Part shown: positions 35,132 through 47,183 of the stretch, in pieces | How positions within the stretch are numbered: the first letter of the stretch is position 1 | Layout of the letters: every line of letters begins with the position of its first letter | NCBI GenBank assembly: GCA_029817715.1 | Contig: JARUPY010000474.1 | Location: 8,804,001-8,868,000, forward strand | DNA from: Melastoma dodecandrum | Taxonomy: Eukaryota > Streptophyta > Magnoliopsida > Myrtales > Melastomataceae | Direction: 5' to 3' | DNA: 64,000 nucleotides | The notes under the pieces: model-generated | The model's database searches: none | Seen by the model: the letters and a program-made list of their open reading frames with translations, nothing else | What the model was told of the DNA's origin: nothing | Translations under genes and position numbers: made by a program

Positions 35132-36810
35132 GTGTTTTCCCAAGCATGCCAAGACATGCTAAATATTAATAAAGAAGTTGCAAATACTTTTGTCGTTCCG
35201 TGCGATCCTTTGAAAGAAATAAACCTAGGGACTGCTGATTCACCACGTGTCACCTATCTCAATTCACTCATGAGTGAAACTGAAGCATATGACATAAGTA
35301 AGGTGCTACATACCTATAAAGACTATTTCACGTGGGACTACACCGAGATGTCTGGTCTAAACCGGGACTTGGCTGAACACCAACTCCCGACACATATCAA
35401 TTGCAAGCCCGTAAAACAAACTCCGAAGAGGATGTCACGGGAAGTAGCTCAGTTGGTCTACGATAAAATTAAGAAACTGTTTAAAGCCGGTTACATCAAG
35501 ACGGCCAAGTACGTAGACTGGATCTCTAGCATAGTACCCGTCATAAAAAAGAACGGTAAGATCATGGTATGCATAGACTTCCGCGATCTAAATAAAGCAA
35601 CACCTAAAGATGAGTACCCCATGCCCATCGCTGACGACCTCATAGACAAGTCAGCCGGACATGAACTAATGTCTTTTATGAACGGATGCTCTGGGTATAA
35701 TCAAATCTTCATTGCTGAAGAAGATGTCCACAAGACGGCGTTCAGATGCCCTATGTGGATATTCGAGTGGGTAGTTATGCCTTTCGGATTGAAGAATGCT
35801 GGAGCCACGTATCAAAGATCAATGAGCCTAATCTTCGCTACTTTGATGGGAAAAACAGTTGAGGTATACATTAATGACGTGGTGGTAAAATCCAAAAAGT
35901 GACAAGACCATCATCTTCATTTGAGCGAAGCATTCGAAAAGATGCGAGAACATAACCTCAAACTCAACCCGTTAAAGTGCGCCTTTGGAGTACAGAAGGA
36001 CCAATTCCTTATATTCCTAGTACATCAACAGGGAATCGAAGTGGATCCTTTAAAATCTCGAGCGATTCAGAACCTCACTGCTCCTCGAAGCAAGAAGGAA
36101 CTTCAAGCCTTCCTCGGGAGAGTTAATTATATAAGCCGCTTCATTGGCAACGTGGCATCTAATACCAGCACCTTCTCGTCGATTCTGAAGGAGAAGGAAA
36201 AGGACATATAACTTGGACACCGCAACATGGGCGAGCTTTCAAAGAATTAAAGAGTTATATGATCAATCCCCTGTCTTAGTACCACCAACGAGCCATACAT
36301 CCTTTATTTTGATATATCCCAGTCCACTATTCGGTCTATGCTAGCCCAGGAACAAGATGGACTAGAAAGCGATTTATTATCTATCTCGCCCTTTCACGGA
36401 GACGGAGCAGCGATATACCCCAACTGAGAAAGTATGCCTTGCAGTATACTACTCAGTGATAAAGCTCAGACACTACATCGGATCTAATGATGTATATGTC
36501 ATCTCTAAGACCCTTGTGACTAAGGTATTCTTTGAACCCATTGCTCACGGGAAGAATCGACAAGTGGAGTTTGGTTCTCTCAGCCTACAATATGTACCAC
36601 AAACCACAAACTTCAGTTAAAGGTTACGCCTTAGCTGAATTCATCACTCATTATGGTGAAGGTAATCTCGATTCTTCACACGAGGAAGTCCACCCGTGAG
36701 AAAATTGGACCATGTGGTTCAATGGATCCTCCAACAAGTTCGGAGCTGGCGTGGGCCTCTTTATCAAGACACCATGGAAAGAGGAAACTAGGGTGGCTTG
36801 TCGCCTTATA
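35132..36810 (+). pseudogene. Tat-type reverse transcriptase and RNase H remnants
   Basis: The RT frame 35132-35902 covers FTWDYTEMSGL, KKNGKIMVCIDFRDLNKATP and MPFGLKNAGATYQR. The catalytic YIDD-type motif reads YINDVVVKSKK, so the first catalytic Asp is Asn. The connection region is at 35921-36211 (AFLGRVNYISRFI). A truncated RNase H follows at about 36700-36810 (WFNGSSNKFGAGVG), broken from the rest by stops. The copy ends abruptly at the right LTR. Confidence 0.88.
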
Positions 36811-37463
36811 TATTTAGCAACAAAAATTCTAGGCCACAAATCTCGGCCTTATCTGTGGATCAACGGTCCAGAATACAGGCCCAATGAATATGAAACCCAG
36901 TAAGGTGGTGATCGAGGAAACACACCAGGCGAAGGCTTGCTGGGCGAAGTAGTCATCAAGCGACAAGGTTACTAGGCGACGGGCGCCAAGGGTCGACGAA
37001 GCGACAATCAACTGGGCGAACGAGGAAACTCTACGGTGAAGGCCAATAGGCAATGCGGACGATCAATGGCTGTTAAGTAAGATTCCAGACAATCTCAGGA
37101 TTTAGAAGGGAATTGTTGCCAAGTTTGATCGTATGGAAAGAATATATTCCATGAGGACTGGTAACAAAGGAAGCGTAATATATGTGTAATATTTCGTTAC
37201 CGTACATACGTAGGTCTAACTTAGAATAAATAGTCATTTTTAGACACTGTATAGAAGCACCCCTCTACAGACAGACATATTGTCATTATTATCTTCAAGC
37301 ATTCTAGCGTTCAAGTTCTCTGTGTTCCTGGTTCTTGCTTCCCTCCAAAGGCATCGTCGATGGTATCCGTAGGTGCTTCCGCTTGGGGTATTCGTCCGCT
37401 GTCTTCTCTCTTTCTTTCATTCATACGGCGACCACACATACATTCAACGAACCTTCGGGCACC

Positions 37464-38315
37464 AGTTGCTCGTAGTACCAGAAATCATCCAAATCATCCG
37501 AAGCTGATAAAGCCACACTATCATTCCCACTAAAACTTTTGTACCCTTCCGGGTTTTGCTCTTCCTCCTCATTTTCATCCAATTCTTCAAAATATTCTTC
37601 ATCTGCCACAGCAACTTTTTTCTTCCCTCGAAGCTCAACGACATCTTTAGTCCTTGCTATGGAAGTTCCCTTCGCTACTCGTTTTTCCTTTCCTGCAGCA
37701 TACCGTTTTAAAGTAATTGAGGGTTGAGAAGTTCTAGTGACATACTCCGGTTCATTAGCCTCGCTTGCCCATGTGAAGTCTTCATCATCACTGAATACAC
37801 GTTCGTTCTCCTCATCATCATCCACGTCTTCCATAATTCTTGTCTTCCATTCCGACGTTTCAATTCCACCAACTTCCGGTAAGATGATTGGATCGAGATT
37901 CTCGCGCTTTAGATATCGACGCCTCAAAGCCCTATTGTACTTCACATAAACCAGCATACTCAATCTTTGATGCTCCAAACGATTCCTCCTTTTGGAGTGA
38001 AGCTGCATACATGAAAACATGTGCATTACACATATAATAATTAAAATTACGTTGAAGGAGCTAAATTTAAGAATTTAATTTACTCACATGCTCAAACACA
38101 CTCCAGTTTCTCTCACAACCGGAAGAACTACAAGTAAGATTGATAACTTTTATAGCAAAGTTTTACAAATTCGGCGTCGAAGGTCCATATGATGACCACC
38201 ACTGACCTGTAAAATGATAAAGTAGCAAAATATAAGTAACGAGCAATAAGTTATGATAAGTTTTCGAAAAAGAATGTAACCTGGTGATTTTAGTTCGCAA
38301 GTTCGGCGTCGGATA
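37464..38315 (-). pseudogene. hAT transposase, C-terminal dimerisation part
   Basis: On the minus strand, the dimerisation region typical of plant hAT proteins reads SGCERNWSVFEHV (about 38080-38130) and then HSKRRNRLEHQRLSMLVYVKYN after a short intron (37900-38000). It continues into an acidic tail. An in-frame TAA interrupts near 38165. The right side joins the chromovirus LTR at 38316, and the left end runs into the truncated Gypsy LTR at about 37463. The native stop and the left terminal repeat of the hAT element are therefore gone. Confidence 0.85.
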
Positions 38316-38644
38316 TGTCAAGGGCGTCAAGCCCCAAGGTGGCTGGACCCCGACTACGAAGCTCGTAGTCGCGACCCGTGGTTAGGGGCGAGGTTTTTCC
38401 CCTCAGCACCCAGTTGGTTTAGAGAAGGGGAAGAGAGATTTAGGAAATAATACTTCTTGTTTCTCTCTCTGATCCAGACTACACGAATAAATAGACCATT
38501 GGCCCTAACAAATCTGGAGCAAATCTCTCATAAAACTTATTCCCTTGATTTGCTCTTCCCTAATTTTAGCCACTTTCCCGAATTGCATCCCTGCGGATGT
38601 CACGGGTGCGCCGTTGCCTTGTATAGGCGCGGCCCCACATGACA
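38316..38644 (-). repeat. Solo LTR of the chromovirus family
   Basis: This 329-bp LTR starts TGTCAAGGGCG and ends CCCCACATGACA. It is flanked by GGATA on both sides (38311-38315 and 38645-38649) and interrupts the hAT coding exon. It matches 45080-45408 at full length. It is best explained as the product of recombination between the two LTRs of a complete element. Confidence 0.93.
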
Positions 38645-40476
38645 GGATAGGAGTGAGAATTCCAAACATATGTTCAGCCTTGGTATACACATCCATTTCA
38701 CTACAAATGGCATCTTGAACTTTAAAATCCCTCACCAATCATTGAACCGCATGATGAAATCCTGTCATGATATCTTCATCTTGTAATATATTCGGATTTG
38801 AATAAAAGAATTGAGGATTGAGGAAATGGCCTGCTGCATGAAGAGGTCTATGGAGCTGAACATTCCATCGATTATCGATGATTTGAAACACATGTCGATA
38901 TTTTTCTTCTTGGTGAGAGAAAGATGCAGCGATTTCCTCCTTTGCTCGATCCATTGCCTCATAAATGTATCCCATAGCTGGTCTTTTCTCACCATCAAGC
39001 AACCGAAGCACATGCACTAAGGGACCAGTAACCTTCACCGCATATCTCACATTATTCCAAAAGGTAGTCGATAAAATCATCTGTTCCATTCTTTTCCCCA
39101 ATGCCTCTTTTGAAATCTTCGTGGCATTCCACTTATCGGAAGTAAACATCTTCTTCAAATTTGCCCTTTGCTCCAAGAACCTCTTCAATGTTAGGAACGC
39201 TGTAGCAAATCGTGTTTTTCCAGGCCTCAACATTTCAGCTTTCTTTGTGAAATCTCTTAACATGTTCAAGAGAAAAGCCCGATTGTATATAAAGCCATTA
39301 AAAGCTACTCCTTGCTCGTGTACTTTCTTCAAATTAGGTAACTTGAAGATGTCTTCACACATCAAATCGATACAGTGGGCGGCGCATGGAGTCCAATACA
39401 AATGTTGGTACTTCGCCTCCAATAATCTTCTTGTAAAAAAAATTAAGTTAAGAACACATTAAGAAAAAGTAGAAAGTCAATAACACTTAAAGATTCTCAC
39501 CTGCAAGAACATTTGAACTTGCACTATCCGTCACCACTTGAACTACATGTTCTTCTCCAACATCTTGGACAAATTTATCAAGTAACTCGAACATTTTTTC
39601 ACCAGTGTGAGCAAAGCTTGATGCATCCATCGATTTCATAAACATGCTTCCTTTCGGAGTGTTCATAAAAAAGTTTATCAAAGATCTACCTTTTCTATCT
39701 TTCCATCAATCTATCATCAAGCTACAACCATACTTCTCATTTTCTTCAATGTTACCTTTCATCAGCTCCTTTGTTCGTTCCACTTCCTTGTTTAAATAAG
39801 TAACTCTAACCTCATGATAGGAAGGAGGCTTCATATTTCTCCCATAGTCTCCCATTGCATGTATCATAGTGGTGAAACTATCATAGTTGACGGCATTAAA
39901 AGGAATTCCAGCATCATACATCCATCTACTAAATGCCTGAACTGCGTCATCTCTCATCTTCTTCTGGTACGCATCAAGCTCCTTTAAGTCTTGTTTCTTT
40001 TTCTGAATGACAACATCATCACCCTGATCTTGACACTCATAATAGAAATAATCAACAGGGCCTCTTGATCTTTTTGCCCTTGAGCCAGATTCAATAGTGC
40101 AATTTGATGCTGTGTGACTCGAAGCATTGAACATTCCTTCATCATCTAATTTATCCAAATGGGGAATTGCATCCATTTTGCGCTTAGATTCCTTCTTATT
40201 GGCCATGTACTGCTTCAATTCTTCCATAACAGGAGGAGGGCAATCACGACAACCCTTCACTTCTTTATAACCTCCAACAAGATGTTTCTTGAATCGACTA
40301 ATTCTACCATTTGTTACTTTTCCGTAATAATTGCACTTCACTTTATTCGTGTCATTGGGATTTGATAGAGTTCGATGACACCATGCATGATCCTTTCGGT
40401 TTTGATTTGAAGAAGACATCGTCTAATTTCTGCGTAAAATAAAAAAATGCTAGCATAATTAGTTTATAACTTCAAG
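38645..40476 (-). pseudogene. hAT transposase N-terminal part, copy 1
   Basis: The exon at 39706-40419 starts MSSSNQNRKD and carries a BED zinc finger in which the second Cys is lost (CNYYGK instead of CNYCGK). The DUF659 part follows at 39487-39681, with KGSMFMKSMDASSF and VVQVVTDSASSNVLAG. The exon at 38739-39422 includes YWTPCAAHCIDLMCEDI. An in-frame TGA after SLMID separates the first frame from the rest. The copy ends exactly at 40476, where it is joined to the middle of a chromovirus LTR. Confidence 0.9.
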
Positions 40477-40742
40477 TGGTTAGGGGCGAGGTTTTTCCCC
40501 TCAGCACCCAGTTGGTTTAGAGAAGGGGAAGAGAGATTTAGGAAATAATACTTCTTGTTTCTCTCTCTGATCCAGACTACACGAATAAATAGGCCATTGG
40601 CCCTAACAAATCTAGAGCAAATCTCTCCTAAAACTTATTCCCTTAATTTGCTCTTCCCTAATTTTAGCCACTTTCCCGAATTGCATCCCTGCGGATGTCA
40701 CAGGTGCGCCGTTCCCTTGTATAGGCGCGGCCCCACATGACA
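40477..40742 (-). repeat. Truncated 3' LTR of the chromovirus
   Basis: This is 266 bp, identical in extent to positions 38379-38644 of the solo LTR. The first 63 bp of the LTR are missing, and the cut edge joins hAT sequence at 40476. The polypurine tract (GAGGGGGGAGAGA on the minus strand, about 40743-40755) lies beside it. Confidence 0.92.
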
Positions 40743-41875
40743 TCTCTCCCCCCCTCGACTAGCAGCTCGTCCTCGAGCTGAAAGGCGGGATACTTGTCGA
40801 GGAAGACGTCGACATCTTCCCAAGTGGCCGAAGCTGCCGATTCGCCCTTCCAGTGGATGAGCACCTGGTGAATGCCACGCGCGAAGCGAGTCCGCACCGC
40901 GCGTTCCGGAACGGGAGTCACCGCGCCGTGGTGAATGGCCGGAAGAGGTGGCGGAGCATCCGGCGGTTGGCCGACGAACTTCTTGAGGAGGCCCACGTGG
41001 AAAACGTCATGGAGCCGAGCACGTGGAGGTAGTTGTAGGCGCACCGCGACGTCGTTGATCAACGCGGTGATGCGGTAAGGCCCGAAGTAGCGCGGCTTGA
41101 GCTTCCCAGTGGTCGCCTGAGGTAGGGAGGCCGCAGCACGATGACGGAGGCGAAGCAGAACCCAATCGCCGACCTGGTAGGAGACGGGGCGGTGCAGCTT
41201 ATCGTAGTGGAGCTTCTGCACCGTCTGTGCTTGGTCCAGGCGATAACGGACGTCGGCGAGGAATTCATCACGTTCTGCCATGGTCTTGGCGACGGCAACT
41301 ACGCGCGTCTCGCCCGGCTCATACGAGCGGATGGTCGGCGGATCGCGACCATACACCACCCGAAACGGCGTGTCCCGGAGCGAAGTCTGATATGCGGTGT
41401 TATAGACATACTCGGCCCAGGGCAGCCAACGGAGCCATTGACGGGGACGGTCCCCGGTGAAGCAACGCAGGTACATGACGATGACTCGGTTGGCGGCCTC
41501 CGATTGGCCGTCGGACTGGGGGTGGAAGGCAGTCGTCATGTGTAGCTTGGCGCCCATAAGGCGCATCGAGGTGAAAACCGGATCACGGTCGGACACCATG
41601 GATTGTGGTACCCCATGAAGACGAACAATGTCGGTGAAGAAGGCTTGCGCCACGGACTCGGCGGTGTACGGATGCGCCAAGGGAATGAAGTGGCAGTACT
41701 TGCTGAAGCGGTCGACCACAGTGAGTATGACCGATTTCCCCCCAACGTGCGGCAGCGCCTCCACGAAGTCGAGGCCGATGTCCGTCCAGACGGGTAACGG
41801 CATGAGAAGGGTAACGGCATGAGAAGGCCCGCCGGATGTAGGTGCTCCGACTTGTAGCGCTGGCAGGTGGTACAC
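40664..41875 (-). pseudogene. Chromovirus integrase and chromodomain
   Basis: The integrase core on the minus strand has the DDE residues in context: WTDIGLDFVEALP, then MVSDRDPVFTS, then HPQSDGQSEAANR. The GPY/F-like part follows (LKPRYFGPYRI), then RLHDVFHVGLLKK and the chromodomain HWKGESAASATWEDVDVFL. The frame runs through the polypurine tract and stops 26 codons inside the 3' LTR, at 40664. A 17-bp tandem duplication at 41792-41825 separates it from the upstream RNase H and zinc-binding region by a frameshift. Chromodomains direct integration to marked heterochromatin. Confidence 0.9.
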
Positions 41876-43435
41876 GCGCGGATGAAGTCCTGCACCAGTC
41901 GCCTCATGTTGGGGAAGTGGAAGTCGCGGCGGAGTCGGTGCACTGTGCGCTGTACGCCTTCGTGGCCATTCTCATGGACAGCGACCATGATTTCCTGCAG
42001 CAGAGGTGAAGCTGGCGGAATGTAAAGGCGGCCATCGAACGTTACCATGTCGTCGGTGAGCGACCAAGTGATGTGCGGGTGCCGGCGTGGATCTCGTCCT
42101 TCATGGCGACGAGGGTGGGGTCGATGTCCTGGGCTTGACGGAGGCGCGCGATGAAATCGAAGCGGGGCGCAGAGATGGCCAGGACGGATCCCTCGTCGGT
42201 GTCGCGGCGCGAAAGGGCGTCGGCCACCGTGTTTGTCGCGCCCGGCTTGTACTCGACGGTGAAGTCGAATCCCAGCAGCTTGCCAACCTAGTGGTGCTGC
42301 GGAATCGTCGCGAGGCGCTGGTCGAGGAGGAACTTGAGACTGTAGTGATCCGTGCGTACCAGGAAGCGGGGGCCCCCAGAGGTACGGTCGCCAATGGCGG
42401 ATGGCATGGACGAGGCCAAGGAGCTCCCGTTCGTAGGCGGCGAGAGAGCGGTGGCGCGGCGCGACGGGTCGGCTGAAGAAGGCGATCGAGTGTTTGTCCT
42501 GGATGAGCACCGCCCCGAAACCGTGTGTGGAGGCGTCGCACTCGACGATGAACGGTTTGGTGAAGTCCGGTAGCGCCAAGACCGGGGCCGACGTGATCGC
42601 TATCTTGAGCGCAGTGAAAGCGGCGGTGGCGTCGTCATTCCAGGTGAACCCTTCCTTCTTGAGGAGTGCGGTCAGGGGTGCCGCAATGGAGCCGTAGTCG
42701 TGGACGAATTTGCGATAGTACCCTGCAAGCCCGAGGAACCCGCGCACCGCGCGCGCCGAGCGGGGTTGAGGCCAATCGTGGATCGCCTGTACCTTGGTAG
42801 GATCCATAGCCACGCCGGCCTCGGATATCACATGGCCTAAGTAGGAAATGGAGTCGACCCCGAAAACGCACTTCGAGCGCTTGACGAAGAGGCGGTGCTG
42901 CCGTAGCACGGCGAGGACGACGCGGAGGTGACGGAGGTGGTCCGCCCAGGAGGTGCTGTATATGAGGATGTCATAAAAAAAAAACAAGCACGAACCTGCG
43001 TAGGAAAGGGCGCAGTACGTCGTTCATGAGAGCCTGGAACGTGGCCGGAGCGTTGCACAGCCCAAACGGCATCACCAGGAACTCATAGAGCCCTTCATGG
43101 GTGCGGAACGCCGTTTTGGCGAGGTCGTCCGGATTCATCCGGTTCTGGTGGTAGCCCGAGCGCAGATCTAACTTGGAGAAGAACTTTGCGCCGTGGAGCT
43201 CGTCGAGCAGCTCATCCACCACCGGAATGGGAAAAGCGTCCTTAACGGTGAGGGCGTTCAAAGCGCGGTAGTCGACGCAGAAACGCCACGAGCCGTCAGC
43301 CTTCTTGACGAGGAGGACCGGGGAGGAGAACGCTGAGGAGCTCCGGCGGATGAGCCCCTGGTCCATCATGGCGGCGCACTGCCGCTCCAGTTCATCCTTG
43401 TGTGTCACCGGGTACCGGTAGGGACGGACGGCCAC
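41826..43435 (-). pseudogene. Chromovirus reverse transcriptase and RNase H
   Basis: RT occupies 42971-43435 ([58 protein letters not shown]). The catalytic FFDDILIYS-type motif is destroyed where a run of ten T (minus strand, 42975-42985) replaces the first part of the motif and shifts the frame. The reading resumes as [10 protein letters not shown] at 42987. It continues through YLGHVISEAGVAMDP and RNase H (FIVECDASTHGFGAVL, SLAAYERELLGLVHA), then loses frame again near 42330. Confidence 0.9.
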
Positions 43436-45079
43436 GGGCTGCGATCCTGGAAGAAGAACGATGCTGTGGTCGTGGCCGCGCGGGGGGCCAACCCATGTGG
43501 CTCGGGGAAGACGTCGTCGAAGGAGGCGAGGAGCTCGTCAAGGAGAGTGGCACTGCCCGTGGTCGCGCGGAGGCTAGGCGCGTCAGGACCAGCGATTCCA
43601 TGCCAGCAGACCTTCTGTTGGCGCCGCTGAAACGTCAGCGTCCGGGCGCTGAAATCCCAGAGAATCGGACCCAGTGTCGCCAGCCACTGGGTGCCCAGAA
43701 CAACGTCGTAGCCGGCGAGAGGTATGACGAAGAGGTCGGCAGTGAAGACATCATCGTGTATGGTGAGGGCGGTCTGACGGATGACACCCAGGCAAGAGAC
43801 ACGCTCGCCGTTTGCCACCGTGGCCGTCAGGTGTGGACGGTGCTGCAGTGGCAGGCCCGTGCGTTGAGCCGCGGCCTCGGAGATGAAGTTTTGCGTGGAT
43901 CCCGAATCGAGGAGCGCGATGAGGGACGCGCCGCCCAACTCGATGTCGAGTTGCATCGTGTTGCCGAAGGGAACACCGGCGATGGCGTGGAGGGAGAAAT
44001 GGGGGCTTCCCTCGGCGATTACCTCATCTGCCGACTTCGGTACTTCCTCCTCGTCCTCCACCATGCCCTCGAGCAGGAAGAGGCGCTTGCAGACATGGTA
44101 ATGGCCACGCCCGAACTTCTCGTCACAGTTGTAGCATAGGCCCAGGCGGCGGCGTTCCTCCTGTTCGGCCTGAGTGAGGCGTTTAACCGGCCGGCTCTCC
44201 AGGGTGACTGCGGCCGAGGCGGTCGGGTTGGTCGCTGGCGGTGCCGGCAAGGCGAGACGCGGTGCAGGCGGCGAAAGGAGTGCGCGGACCGCCGGTCGAG
44301 GTGGAGGCGCCGCGTACTGCTCTCGCAGTTCGAGCTTGCGCGCAAGGCTCATCGCCCCGGCGAGGGACTGCGGGTTGTGCACCTCGACGTCGAAGCTGAG
44401 CGGCGGTAGGAGGCCCGCGGTGAAGAGTTGGACTCGTGGTCCTCGTCGAGGCTGCCCGCGCGAGGAAGGAGCGCTTGGAAACGATTCTGGTACTCCGCGA
44501 CGGTGCTCGTGCGCTTGCACGCTGCCAATTCGCCTAGCGGGTTGGAACGCAGGGGCGGACTGTAGCGAAGGTGCAGCAGATCCTTGAAACGTCGCCATGA
44601 TGGAATGCCCTCATCCTGTTGAATTTGGATGTACCAGATCTGGGCGCCCTCCTCCAGGTTGTAGGAGGCCATCCACACCTTCTCCTCCTCCATGATGCGC
44701 TGCTGGTGGAAGTACGATTCGCATCGGTTAATGAAGATGAGTGGATCGGATTTGCCATCATATCGCGGAAAATCCAATTTCTGGAACCGTGGTGGACTAT
44801 CCTGATTGTGTTCTCCGGAGGCGGTCCTGTTGCCGTACGAAGATGAAAGCGATGGGGTTGCAGCGCTCAGGCGCTGAATCGCCTGAGAGTTGGCCTCGAC
44901 GGAAGCTTGCAGGGCCTTGAGGGTGGCCGCCAAGGTATCCAAGGTGGTCTGGAGGGCGGCGTCCTTGTCTCCCACGGTGTCGGCACGTTGAGGCGTGGGT
45001 GGAACAGATGAGGAACGGGGCAGCGGCGGTGGCGAGGTGGATTGGCGAGGCGAGGACGGTCTGGGCTCTGATACCAAGT
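43405..45079 (-). pseudogene. Chromovirus gag and protease
   Basis: The N-terminal gag is Pro/Ser-rich, then FPRYDGKSDPLIFINRCESYF and the retrotransposon gag core (44349-45079). A frameshift near 44430 leads to the second frame, with a zinc knuckle CYNCDEKFGRGHYHVC and protease with LDSGSTQNFISEAAA. The frame ends at 43405, before the RT. Gag and pol would normally be one frame here. Confidence 0.88.
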
Positions 45080-45408
45080 TGTCAAGGGCGTCAAGTCCCA
45101 GGGTGGCTGGACCCCGACTACGAAGCTCGTAGACGCGACCCGTGGTTAGGGGCGAGGTTTTTCCCCTCAACACCCAGTTGGTTTAGAGAAGGGGAAGAGA
45201 GATTTAGGAAATAATACTTCTTGTTTCTCTCTCTGATCCAGACTACACGAATAAATAGGCCATTGGCCCTAACAAATCTGGAGCAAATCTCTCCTAAAAC
45301 TTATTCCCTTGATTTGCTCTTCCCTAATTTTAGCCACTTTCCCGAATTGCATCCCTGCGGATGTCACGGGTGCGTCGTTGCCTTGTATAGGCGCGGCCCC
45401 ACATGACA
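45080..45408 (-). repeat. 5' LTR of the chromovirus
   Basis: A full 329-bp LTR, TGTCAAGGGCG to CCCCACATGACA, followed by GGATA (45409-45413) as at the solo LTR. Confidence 0.93.
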
Positions 45409-47183
45409 GGATAGCAGTGGGAATTCCAAACATCCGTTCAGACTTGGTATACACATCCATTTCACTACAAATGGCATCTTGAACTTTAAAATCCCTCACC
45501 AATCGTTGAACCGCATGATGAAATCCTGTCATGATATCTTCATCTTGTAATATATTCGGATTTGAATAAAAGAATTGAGGATTGAGGAAATGGCCTGCTG
45601 CATGAAGAGGTCTATGAAGCTGAACATTCCATCGATTATCGATGATTTGAAACACATGTCGATATTTTTCTTCTTGGTGAGAGAAAGATGTAGCAATTTC
45701 CTCCTTTGCTAGATCCATTGCCTCATAAATGTATCCCATAGCTGGTCTTTTCTCACTATCAACCAACCGAAGCACATGCACTAAGGGACCAGTAACCTTC
45801 ACCGCATATCTCACATTATTCCAAAAGGTAGTCGATAAAATCATCTGTTCCATTCTTTTCCCCAATGCCTCTTTTGAAATCTTCGTGGCATTCCACTTAT
45901 CAGATGTAAACATCTTCTTCAAATTTGCCCTTTGCTCCAAGAACCTCTTCAATGTTAGGAACGCTGTAGCAAATCGTGTTTTTCCAGGCCTAAACATTTC
46001 AGCTTTCTTTGTGAAATCTCTTAACATGTTCAAGAGAAAAGCCCGATTGTATATAAAGCCATTAAAAGCTACTCCTTGCTCGTGTACTTTCTTCAAATTA
46101 GGTAACCTGAAAATGTCTTCACACATCAAATCGATACAGTGGGCGGCGCATGGAGTCCAATACAAATGTAGGTACTTCGCCTCCAATAATCTTCCTGTAA
46201 AAAAAATTAAGTTAAGAACACGTTAAGAAAAAGTAGAAAGTCAATAACACTTAAAGATTCTCACCTGCAAGAACATTTGAACTTGCACTATCCGTCACCA
46301 CTTGAACTACATGTTCTTCTCCAACATCTTGGACAAATTTATCAAGTAACTCGAACATTTTTTCACCAGTGTGACCAAAGCTTGATGCATCCATCGATTT
46401 CATAAACATGCTTCCTTTCGGAGTGTTCATCAAAAAGTTTATTAAAGATCTACCTTTTCTATCTTTCCATCAATCTATCATCAAGCTACAACCATACTTC
46501 TCATTTTCTTCAATGTTACCTTTCATCAGCTCCTTTGTTCGTTCCACTTCCTTGTTTAAATAAGTAACTCTAACCTCATGATAGGAAGGAGGCTTCATAT
46601 TTCTCCCATAGTCTCCCATTGCATGTATCATAGTGGTGAAACTATCATAGTTGACGGCATTAAAAGGAATTCCAGCATCATACATCCATCTACTAAATGC
46701 CTGAACTGCGTCATCTCTCATCTTCTTCTGGTACGCATCAAGCTCCTTTAAGTCTTGTTTCTTTTTCTGAATGACAACATCATCACCCTGATCTTGACAC
46801 TCATAATAGAAATAATCAACAGGGCCTCTTGATCTTTTTGCCCTTGAGCCAGATTCAATAGTGCAATTTGATGCTGTGTGACTCGAAGCATTGAACATTC
46901 CTTCATCATCTAATTTATCCAAATGGGGAATTGCATCCATTTTGCGCTTAGATTCCTTCTTATTGGCCATGTACTGCTTCAATTCTTCCATAACAGGAGG
47001 AGGGCAATCACGACAACCCTTCACTTCTTTATAACCTCCAACAAGATGTTTCTTGAATCGACTAATTCCACCATTTGTTACTTTTCCGCAATAATTGCAC
47101 TTCACTCTATTCGTGTCATTGGGATTTGGTAGAGTTCCATGATACCATGCAGGATCCTTTCGGTTTTGATTTGAAGAAGACAT
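45409..47183 (-). pseudogene. hAT transposase N-terminal part, copy 2
   Basis: This is near-identical to 38645-40476 but with an intact BED finger (CNYCGKVTNGGISRFKKH) in the exon 46470-47183. That exon ends at the same in-frame TGA after SLMID as in copy 1. The DUF659 part follows at 46251-46433, and the exon 45414-46186 carries YWTPCAAHCIDLMCEDI and the catalytic-core region. The frame runs into the LTR at 45413. Unlike copy 1, this copy continues unbroken into the upstream region and the terminal repeat of the element, so it is the original 5' part. Confidence 0.9.

Larger units (their letters stand above)
30796..37463 (+). mobile_element. Decayed Ty3/Gypsy element of Tat type, integrase lost
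   Basis: The LTR-like direct repeats start at 30796 (TGTTTAGCAAC) and 36811 (TATTTAGCAAC). They share ATCTGTGGATCAACGGTCC and GCTTGCTGGGCGAAG-like segments. The right copy stops near 37463, before its expected end. A primer site TGGCAACCACAGTGGGAGAC lies at 31531-31550. Gag, protease, RT and RNase H remnants are in order on the plus strand, but no integrase remains before the right LTR. Heavily mutated, and an older insertion than the Gypsy element at the right end of the window. Confidence 0.85.
40477..45408 (-). mobile_element. Chromodomain Ty3/Gypsy retrotransposon (chromovirus)
   Basis: It has a 329-bp 5' LTR (45080-45408) and a primer site (TTGGTATCAGAGC on the minus strand, 45067-45079). 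Gag-protease, RT, RNase H, integrase and chromodomain run on the minus strand to a truncated 3' LTR. The sequence is much more GC-rich than its surroundings. GGATA follows the 5' LTR at 45409-45413. The frame is broken in gag, at the RT active site and before integrase, so the copy is not autonomous. Confidence 0.93.

Noticed and set aside
41141..42697. Several long plus-strand frames
   Set aside because: They are antisense to chromovirus integrase and RNase H, with no independent homology.
43402..44139. 245-codon plus-strand frame
   Set aside because: It is antisense to chromovirus gag-protease, whose motifs are clear. The frame results from high GC content.
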